Assembly: GCA_032358165.1 (NCBI GenBank)
Contig: JAALGY010000059.1
Coordinates: forward strand, 1-64,000
From: Diplosphaera chodatii
Taxonomy: Eukaryota > Chlorophyta > Trebouxiophyceae > Prasiolales > Stichococcaceae
DNA length: 64,000 nt
Direction of reading: 5' to 3'
Part shown: positions 55,978-64,000 of the stretch, piece after piece
Position numbering within the stretch: the stretch's first letter is position 1
Layout of the letters: each line of letters starts with the position of its first letter
Made by a program: the position numbers and the translations under genes
Notes under the pieces: model-generated
Told to the model about the DNA's origin: nothing
Seen by the model: the letters and a program-made list of their open reading frames with translations, nothing else
The model's database searches: none

Positions 55978-56961
55978 TCACACACACAGCTGCCATGACG
56001 CAGGCGTACTCTTGGTTGCAAGCGCTAGCAGGCAGCGCTTCCGGCAGCATGGGCGTGGCCGCTTCGCCAGGCAGCGCAGGCGCCCCATCTGACCGTCAGG
56101 TGCAATTCCACGCTGGCAGGCGTGTAGGTGTGTTTGCAGTGGCGCCTGCTGCAGCGCGTGGCTGCGATGGCGACTGAATGAATGTGTGGCGTGAATACCT
56201 GTTCAGGGGAGACCCCCTGAACAGGTATGCAAACCGAATCTGCTTCCAATGTCGCAGACGCCGTGCGCGGTCTGCCGCTCAGCACCAGCCGCCTGCGACG
56301 GCCCGCCGTTCCACGACGCCTGCACCTCCCCCGGTGTCGCACATGCTGCAATGCTGAAAGTGCAGGCTGCGCATCTGCACGCATTGTGTGCTGCCGGTGC
56401 CATGCTGCCATGTGTACTCAAGTTGATGAGGTGCTGCTCCGCGTAGGCAAACCCTATCTATGTTAGGGGCTTGGAAAGGAGTACTTTTCGGCGGCTGATC
56501 ATCGATTGCTGACTCTCCTCTCCTGCAGTGTGCCGCGGGGTGATGGCACACAGCCGGCAAGCGGTGTGCGCACTTCAAGCGGCGGGAGCCCATCCTGAGG
56601 GCTGAGGGCGGCGCGACAGATGAGCTGTCATGTTGCTGCAGCAGCTCCCACAGCAGACGAAGGGCTCAGCGCCATGTGCTAGTGACAGCGAGTGCGCAGA
56701 GAGTTGGCAGCTTGGTTCTCCTACAAAATGATGAGCTACGAAGTATCCAGGGCAAGAGCTTGGTGGTCTGGAACAGTAGTCTGGGGATCTTGGAAGGGCG
56801 ACGCCTTCCAGGTCAATATTGCGCAGTGGGTGCAGTGCCACGTCGACACAACAGGGCTCGAGGTGGCATGCAACACAAACACCTAATGCATTTGCAGTCT
56901 GCACGACATCGTCATATATACACAGCATTTCTGTAGCGTCACAACAACATCGTTGCATCGA
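55978..56961. promoter_or_regulatory. divergent intergenic region with a perfect hairpin
   Basis: Just under 1 kb separates the possible minus-strand gene from the TIC62-like gene on the plus strand and should include both promoters. It contains the 15-bp inverted repeat listed separately. Several minus-strand fragments between 56230 and 56400 look mildly protein-like but could not be joined in phase. Confidence 0.4.
56195..56228. repeat. perfect 15-bp inverted repeat with 4-nt loop
   Basis: The left arm ATACCTGTTCAGGGG (56195-56209) is followed by the loop AGAC and the exact reverse complement (56214-56228). It can form a 15-bp stem in DNA or RNA of either strand. It lies between two genes and is not part of any coding model. 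It resembles no known terminator class in a nuclear genome; it might be a protein-binding palindrome, a transposon relic or chance. Confidence 0.9.
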
Positions 56962-59315
56962 ATGAGCATGCATCAGCAGCAAATGATGGCGTCAACGAGT
57001 GCCCCATCAGTGCCCGCTGGCCTCCTGCTGCCAGCACGGCAGCCGTCGCGATGCAGCCGGCCATTCAGCAGCAGTACCCCTGCATGCAGAAGCCTCGTGC
57101 AGCACAGCAGCGCGTCGCGGGGCGTGACCTGTGAGTGCACCTCGCCGAGTTGTGTGCACATGCCAGCTTGGCATGTTGGCCTGCGAGATGGCAGGAGCAT
57201 GCGCCTGCAGAAGTTTTGCAATACTGCAGTCAGCAATGGTGCATGTCAGTTCTGTTCTTGAAGGAGCATCTTCCAGGGAGGTTTCTGAAGCATGTTGTCG
57301 ACATGCATGGGTACTCGGTGGCTTTCTTGTTTGAGGACGTTACAAGGCGTCCTCGGAAGATGAACAATGAGATGCATCTTGGCGGTCAGTGTATCTGGTT
57401 GGCCGCGTCGCTTTGTCAATGGCAAGGCAAATGGCAATGCAAATGGCAGCCGGTTATTGCTACGGCGAGGGCAGCCGAGCAGCATACCAAGTGCAGCTGT
57501 TTGACGAAAGAGTGAAATGCACGAGCCCGCTGCTGCTGCAGGCGCGGCGGCGCAGGAGCTGGGGGGCGCGGACCCCAGCCAGCCGCGGCTGCCGCGCGGC
57601 CGCCCCGGCAGCGTGCCCATGTCCAGCTACGACGAGGAGCTGCCGTCGGACGCGGAGGTGGTGCCCCTGCGGCGCAGCTCGGAGGAGTATAACTCTGCGC
57701 CCGACCAGAGCAGATTCAGGGGCATGGCGGTGGCGGTGGCGGGCGCGACCGGCGGCGTGGGCAAAGCCGTGGTGGAGCGGCTGGCGCGGGAGGGCGTGCC
57801 GACGCGGGCGCTCGTGCGGGACCAGTATGAGGCGGTGAGCCCCTCCATCATTCATACATCTACGCAGAACACATCAGCCCGAGTTCAGTGGCCTATACCA
57901 TGTGAGCCCCATCTTGCGCCCGATACGGACGAAAGCCCGGTCCGGAAGACGGCAGCTCATTGTGCCAGGACTAGGTGGCTCGCAGGCGAAGAAGCTGCCG
58001 GCGCAGGGCCGCGGCGTGGAGCTGCGGCAGATCAACGTGACGCAGTACATGGGCCTGGAGCAGGCGCTGTCCGGCCAGTGAGTTTGTCGGCGTCTTCGTG
58101 CTGCACTTTCATTTGATGAGTGTGCGCAGCAGCTGTTCCATCGCGCCTGTGACTTTCCCGGATGTTTGAGCGTTCATCGCCTTCCGTCCTGCATCAGCAT
58201 GCGAGTGAGGCTGCTGTCTGCTCTGCAGGGATGCGCTGATTATTGCCGTCGGCACGCGGCCGGCGCTGGACCCGCTGGGCCCTTACACAGTGGACTATGA
58301 GGGCACGGTGAACCTCATCACGGCAGCCAAGGCAGCGGGCGTCAAGAAGGTATACACACTCTGCTGCCAAGCATGAAGCTACATGAGTGCAGCAGTGAAG
58401 CAGATGGAGCGACTTATGACAAGTCAGACTGTCATGCCACAGCAGGGTAAGCTGTTTCATGTATACCTGGAGCCTCCTTGTTACATACATGCATCTGACC
58501 TCATCCCGGCCACCAGATGTTGAAGCAGGCAATGGCGCCCCGCCGCAGGTGGTGCTGGTGACCAGCGTGGGCACCGACTCCCCCTTCTTCCCGCTCAACC
58601 TGCTGTGGGGCGTGCTGTTCTGGAAGAAGCGCGCGGAGGAGGCCCTGCAGCGCTCCGGGCTGGACTACACCATCATCCGGCCAGGCAGGGCTTTACCGGC
58701 TTCCTGGAGTCCCACATAGATAATCAGTCATGTGCTGCTTAATCACGCCTGACGTGTGCTCTTTAGCGCTGAAGGCGACGCCAGCCACGACAGCTCAGTT
58801 TTGTTTGAAACCTGCAGGCGGTCTGCAAAATGAGCCGCGCACCGGCAAGCTGCCCGGCGGCATCATCATGGCGGGGCCGGACACCTTTGGGCTGCCGCCC
58901 AAGGCGCAGCCGGGCTCCATCTTGCGGAGACAGGTAGAGTTTCGTGACGCACTAAGGCGTCCACTCCTTTGGACAGCCCCAGGCACCCTTTCTCCACAGG
59001 ACCAAGGCAAACACAGGACCAAGGCAAATGGTCAGACGCGCTGCTGTGTTGCAGTTGCCCACAGCAGCCTTCTGCAGGCGGCGAGATTGCTAGCGAGAGA
59101 AGCGGTTGCTTTGGCACACTGCTCCAACCGGATGCCTGAGTCTGTGATGAACATGGCTGACGGTGCCGTGTCTGGCCGCGCAGGTGGCGGACATCTGCGT
59201 GGAGGCGCTTGTGGAGGAGGCGGCGCGGGACCGCGTGTTCGAGGTCGTCGCCCAGGACTCGGCGCCCTCCCGGCCCATCGGCGAGCTGTTTGCGTCGGTG
59301 GCGTTCCGAACATGA
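56962..59315 (+). CDS. TIC62-like atypical short-chain dehydrogenase, plastid-targeted (7 exons)
   Basis: Exons 56962-57130, 57542-57834, 57986-58077, 58229-58349, 58549-58684, 58818-58933 and 59184-59315 give 352 aa. The N-terminus is a classic chloroplast transit peptide (MMASTSAPSVPAGLL onward, Ser/Pro/Arg-rich); start may be any of the ATGs at 56962, 56968, 56983 or 56986. The NAD(P)-binding Rossmann fold starts at MAVAVAGATGGVGKAVVERL with the GxxGxxG motif, followed by DALIIAVGTRPALDP and YEGTVNLITAAKAAGVKK. VLVTSVGT, LNLLWGVLFWKKRAEEAL and GLDYTIIRPG closely match TIC62 and related plastid SDRs. TIC62 binds FNR and NADPH at the inner envelope/thylakoid; whether this protein has the C-terminal FNR-binding repeats is answered no here (it stops after the SDR domain). 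Intron 5 (58685) has a GC donor. Confidence 0.87.
58995..59028. repeat. 17-bp tandem duplication in an intron
   Basis: CACAGGACCAAGGCAAA occurs twice head-to-tail with no mismatch inside intron 6 of the TIC62-like gene. It looks like a recent small duplication and has no evident function. Confidence 0.9.
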
Positions 59316-60229
59316 GGACGGACGTTTTAGGACCTAGCTTTGAGGATCCACGATTATGTAGAGAACCGAGGCATGGACACGCATGCAGCAGCAGCGTAGC
59401 GGAAGCGTAGAGTGGCTTGGCTGTGCACATGCTGTGCTGGTAGGCCAAGCAGATTAAACGGCAGTTGACACATGCAGCTTGTCGAGTTTGTCTACACGTC
59501 ACTGATGAGCGTCTCCGTATGTTTACAGTTGGCTTGCATGCTGGGTGCCAGACCACCTGACTGTTGTCTGGTGCTGCGTTTGTGCTGGGACTCATGAATT
59601 GGATTGCCACAAAGGAAGTCGTGTTGTGAACCCAACGACATAATCAGCTAGTCAATATAATGCCACCTGCACACCGCTGCCTTTGCCAGCTGCCGACCAG
59701 TCCAAGAAGACCTGACGTCATGAAGCGACCTTCTCACGGCACGCAGACACTGATCATTGCCATGCCAATGCTAGTTTGTGCCTGAGCGAGGCCGAGCACT
59801 GCGATGCAACCACGCACTCGAGCACTGGTGCAAATGAGGATCTCAGGGGCTTCAGGCGAAACAGACTCGCTGGCGTGACGTTTCTTGATTCGTGTCATTG
59901 CATCCGTGGATGCAAGCTTGCAAGCTGCGACTGCTCACGGGAGTGCTGCTGCACCTGAGGTGCAGCTGCTGGCCTCTCATCACATCCCTCCAGCTGGCCG
60001 CCGCATAAAGAGCTGGCGGAGGTCAGAACACGCCGTTCTCGGCAGCCGTTGCAACGGGTGACGACGTCGGCAGCCACACTTGCCTGCCAGCCACTTGCAG
60101 CCTTGCAAAGCTCTGAACTCCCCATCACCTGAACAGCAGCAGTTTTCCAGGGACAACGCCAGCAGTTACAAGCAGCGATACCGAGTCCAGCAAGGAAGAC
60201 GACAAGTGGCAGTTCTGCCGCTGGGGGCC
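59316..60229. other. intergenic between TIC62-like and GH5 genes
   Basis: Both neighbours are on the plus strand. The 914 bp should contain the TIC62-like 3' UTR and the GH5 promoter and 5' leader. No supported exon, RNA gene or repeat was seen. Confidence 0.5.
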
Positions 60230-63200
60230 ATGGCCGAAACAAGGACATATCTGGCGCTGCTTCTTGCGCTGTGTGCTGCCGCCGTAGCATCTAGCAGCGG
60301 GCAGCCGACAGCAGCAGGAGGTGAGCCGTTATGTCGTGCTGAGGGCACCTGCTTCAAAACAGGGTGCAAGTTCGTCCCAGGGTGCAGCCATGGGCACGAT
60401 CTTGACGTCAGCTGCAGAGCGAGCGGAAATTGCTGGCATCGTTTCGTTTTGCCATGCGAGCTGCTGCTGGCTTGCTAGCTAGTGGGAGGCAGCCACTGCA
60501 ACAATACAGCAGTGCACTTCATGCATGACAAGGCATGTCGGCACGCACACCAGTGCACCCCTGTCAGCGACTCAGCGTGCTTTGATGCGGCATCAAATGC
60601 GTGGATCTAGCCTAGCAAGCATGTATGTCGATAGACGAGCCGCTGCAGGGCTGGCAGGACCTCGGTTGGCTTGAAGATCTGCATGCAGCATGCAGCCTGC
60701 GCCGTGCGCCCTGCACTCCAGGAGTGCGGCCAAGGGGTACAGTATGTGCTGTATCTGCCTGGTGCTGCAAGAGCTGACTGTGCATGAATTGTCGGCATGT
60801 GCGCAGGTGCTGCGCCCGGTCAGGTGGCCGTGCCGGCCTTCACGCTGCCGCAGGGCATTCCAGCGCTGCCCAAAACCGTCCCAGGACCTGCGCCGCTGAC
60901 ACAGGTGCCACCTCACTCCCTCACTGTCAGGGAAGGAGCTGTCATAGATCAGGGGCAGCTGTGGCTGTGAAGTCTTATGCTTGAGAGCATCATGCTGCTG
61001 AGGTGGTCCTGGATGGAATCGGCTACGTGTGTGCATAGCATCAGGACCTTCTCAATAAATCAATGACAGAGCATGAGGCATACCGTCGTTGAGGCCATCA
61101 TATCAACCAGTGTCTGCACTTTCAGGCAGGATCAGCGGCGCCAGGGCGGCCTGCTGGCATCATCAGGGTGTCGGGCACCAAGTTCGTGGATGACGCCTGC
61201 CGCGAGTGGCTGCCTGCAGGCTGGAACACGTGGGTGCTTTGCTCAAGTTCGGGCACATGTCAGCACTCGGAAGTGTGCACAAACCTGCGCATTGCTGTGC
61301 TGCATTGTGGTCAGCTGCAGCCCTGCGGCATGCCTGGCATCGCAGCACTGAGTGACACCATCATCCAGTTGCAGACACAGTTGCTGCCTCACGGGGTTAG
61401 CAACATTGATCGATGTTGCCGTACGCCCCTGATGTTGAGCAATGTGCATGGCTGCAGTTCACAGCCACTGGAACACCAGTACGTACCAGTTGCAGTGTGC
61501 CCTGGCTTTGAGGCTGCCGTCAGCTAAAGGCTGCCGACATCATGTTTCCAGCATGCCCACAGGTACAACGACATCGTGGTCGCCGGCGCTGATGTGCCGG
61601 GCAAAGGCGCGGCGGCCCTGCAGCGGAATGACACCGTCACCAAGCGCTACCAGGATGCGGTCAACTCCGGGCTCAACACCATGCGCATGTTCGCCAGCCA
61701 GGGGGAGGGGTTCATGGCGCTCGAGACGAGCCCAGGTGTGGCGGCTCTCTCATCAGCTGTATGTGCAAAGCACCATGGATGCAGCAGAAGCTCTGCGGGA
61801 GCTGGCTACCGCCATGGCATCAACCCCTCAGCAGGGCTTAATGTCTACATCGGCTGCGAGCTATCGCAGGGATCATCAGCAGGAGCTGCCTGCATGCAAA
61901 GAACCTGGGGCCGGGCATACACCCCTGTGCACAGTGGGTTTGGTCGCTCGGCAGGATGCAGCGCACTGATGGGGCCACAACTAACTGGCTGGCTATGCAG
62001 GCGTATACAACGAGCAGGTCTTCAGGGGTATCGACTACTCCATCGCGCAGGCGGCCCGCTTCGGCATCAGGGTCATCATAGCGCTCACCACGTACTGGGA
62101 GGACAACGATGGCCTTGGCAACGTGAGTGCTGCGTTGCCTGTGCACAATGCCAGCACACTGTCCTTGCCTGCATGGCTGCACCCACCCTCAGACCATGGG
62201 GACCATGTGACGCCTGCCGGTGTTGAGCATGATAGAGATGCAGCTGGGTAGGAAATGAATTTTCTAATAAGCACCTGGTCACTGACCCCTCTGATCATGC
62301 ATGCCACCAGTACATCAAGTGGGCGGGCCTTCAGAACAAGGACCAGTTCTGGAACTCCACGGCTGCCATCGGCTTGTACAAGGACCACATCCGCACGGTG
62401 CGTCACTGTATGTGGCAATATGTTGGCTTTATGCTCGTTACATCAGGGCCGGCACAGCAAGCTGTGACCCTGTCGCAATGCCAGCCTGCATTCTGCTTGG
62501 ATGCTGCAGTGCCGCCCTATGCTTACGTAGACATCAAATGACAGGCACTGCTTGACTATGTGGTACATGACAAGCTGCACTGATAGAGTGCCAAAGTTGC
62601 CGGCCGAGGCACTGCATGTGCCTGGCCTGCACTCCTGGTGCTTGTCAGTGTGGCAGGCCGCACATCTGCCCACCCATCAGCAGGCGGACCAGTGACGATC
62701 CTCAAATCATGGCATCTTTCATAAATTTAGGTGTTCAGGTGTCGTATGGTTTTCCCGCAGGTGCTGACGCGGCGCAACGTGTTCAGCGGCAAGCAGTACC
62801 TTCAGGACCCTGCGATCCTGGCCTGGGACGTGTTCAACGAGCCTCGCAACCCGCAGGACCAGCAGGTGCCAGGTGCGCAGCCACCAGAGTGACGCTTCAT
62901 GTACTTTTGTGCAGCTCAATGAAGGTGGCAACATGGTGCGAACGTCGTTTCCGGCTGCAGCTGCTGCTGCTCAGCCCAGCAGCAGTTCAAGCTGTTGCAT
63001 GCATCGTTCGTGCTGCTGTAATTCACAAGGACAGGACTAGTCTTGAGCCACTGTGAGCCCGAAAGATATCAGACGAAGATGCAGTGCATGTCGGACAGTT
63101 GCCAAGCATGGTCTTGTCATGCTACAGGCAATCCTGCCCAGACTACCGCCTTCGTCAAGAACATCGCGGAGTACATCAAGAGCGTCGACCCCAACCACCT

Positions 63201-64000
63201 TGTGCGTGCTCCTTCGTTCATATATTCACCTAACAATGATGGATCTCCGCGGCGGCATCCTGACATGCGCCCGCTCAGTGAGCAGCCGAGCAGATCCGCG
63301 AGTCGCTCAGCAGATACATGGCATCAGCTGCTGCAGCGCCGTCAGGCCATCTAGCCAGAGGAGAGCAGCACCTTACAGCTTTCTGACTCGTCGTCCGTGT
63401 CTTCTGCAGGTGACGACCGGCGAGGAGGGCTTCTGGCCGGAGGGCAGCCTGTGGGCGCCCTTCAACCCGTGGGCCTCGGCGCTGCCCCGCAACTGGAGCT
63501 ACGGCACGGGGCAGGACTTCAGCGCGCAGCACGGCCTGGACGCCATCGACTTTGCCGTCATGCACCTGTGGCCCGACAATTGGGCCGTGCTGTATGGTAT
63601 GTCCACTTGCTGATGTACACATGTATACAAGAGCGTGTTGGTGAATGAGAGTAGCTCCTGAAAAGCCACGACAGGGCGACACTTCACAGCAGGCATGTAG
63701 TCACGCATGCTCGCTTTGAAGTTGTGGTGTTTCGGCTATGCAGTTCAGCTCAAATATGCCCGACAACGGGCCGCTGAGGCTAATATGAAGCCTGGATGTT
63801 TTTGTGATTGCACCCCATATGTGCATGCAGACACTGGGTTCCCGGCGCGCTGGATCGAGGGCCACACCCTGGCGGCCGCCGCCCTGGGCAAGCCGCTGCT
63901 GCTGGAGGAGTTTGGGCAGATCGCCACGGGCAACGCCGCCAACCTGACGGCCGTACGCGACCCGATATACAGGTGCTCGCACATCCAAAAGATGCTCAGA
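60230..64000 (+). CDS. secreted glycoside hydrolase family 5, endo-beta-mannanase-like (partial, 10 exons seen)
   Basis: Probably hydrolyses beta-1,4-mannan in the wall or outside the cell. Exons 60230-60320, 60807-60904, 61126-61229, 61563-61735, 62001-62122, 62311-62397, 62761-62872, 63128-63201, 63410-63596 and 63831-63972 are in phase; exon 10 ends in phase 2 at a donor near the window edge, so the 3' end is missing. The N-terminus is a signal peptide (YLALLLALCAAAVAS). GWNTYNDIVVAGAD, NTMRMFASQGEG and RVIIALTTYWEDNDG follow the GH5 barrel order. The acid/base Glu is in LAWDVFNEPRNP; the nucleophile Glu is in KPLLLEEFGQIA. DFAVMHLWPDNW is the typical His/Trp substrate-cleft motif. Layout fits the plant/fungal mannanase subfamily GH5_7, though related GH5 activities are possible. 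Confidence 0.9.

Noticed and set aside
55972..55987. Possible intron joining the 55829 exon to an upstream exon ending at 55988
   Set aside because: It would be 16 bp, too short to be spliced; an ATG at 55977 gives a simpler start.
57517..57834. ATG at 57517 as the start of the TIC62-like protein
   Set aside because: A transit-peptide exon upstream (56962-57130) ends in a strong GTGAGT donor and joins in phase to the acceptor at 57541, which removes that ATG.

Overview
The window is the left end of a nuclear chromosome of a green alga. It opens with a plant-type telomere (C-rich strand, CCCTAAA units). The genes that follow are GC-rich and cut into many short exons by GT-AG introns, mostly 100-450 bp, with several GC-AG introns. 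The gene set (bacterial-type organellar isoleucyl-tRNA synthetase, TIC62-like plastid protein, plant-type BIG ARF-GEF, GH5 endo-mannanase) suits a chlorophyte, probably a trebouxiophyte-like lineage; that placement is an inference. All exon models were built by hand from splice signals, reading-frame phase and family conservation.

Layout. 1-290: telomere. 291-2790: about 15 units of a 172-bp tandem satellite. 2791-4673: no gene, including a G-rich block at 2950-3570. 4674-9507 (-): DUS3-type tRNA-dihydrouridine synthase, 14 exons. 9898-11312 (+): membrane-anchored methyltransferase. 11787-19325 (-): isoleucyl-tRNA synthetase, about 26 exons. 20143-38951 (-): one very large gene, a BIG-type Sec7 ARF-GEF with 43 exons. 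39527-41857 (+): unrecognised, possibly targeted protein. 42796-43528 (-): small membrane protein. 44139-48910 (+): alpha/beta hydrolase. 49524-50169 (-): short signal-anchor protein. 50857-53753 (-): DHHC palmitoyltransferase. 55274-55977 (-): possible small spliced gene. 56962-59315 (+): TIC62-like atypical SDR with transit peptide. 60230 to the window end (+): secreted GH5 mannanase, cut by the window edge.

The genes are independent, not operonic. Several neighbours are divergent and share short upstream regions (9508-9897, 38952-39526, 43529-44138); others converge (11313-11786, 41858-42795, 48911-49523). Themes are tRNA function (DUS3, IleRS), membrane traffic and lipidation (BIG, DHHC), plastid function (IleRS probably, TIC62-like) and the cell surface (GH5, Golgi-type methyltransferase). 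I found no transposon, tRNA, rRNA or CRISPR. The least ordinary material is the telomere-adjacent 172-bp satellite and the cluster of GC-AG introns; no clearly new multi-gene system was seen.
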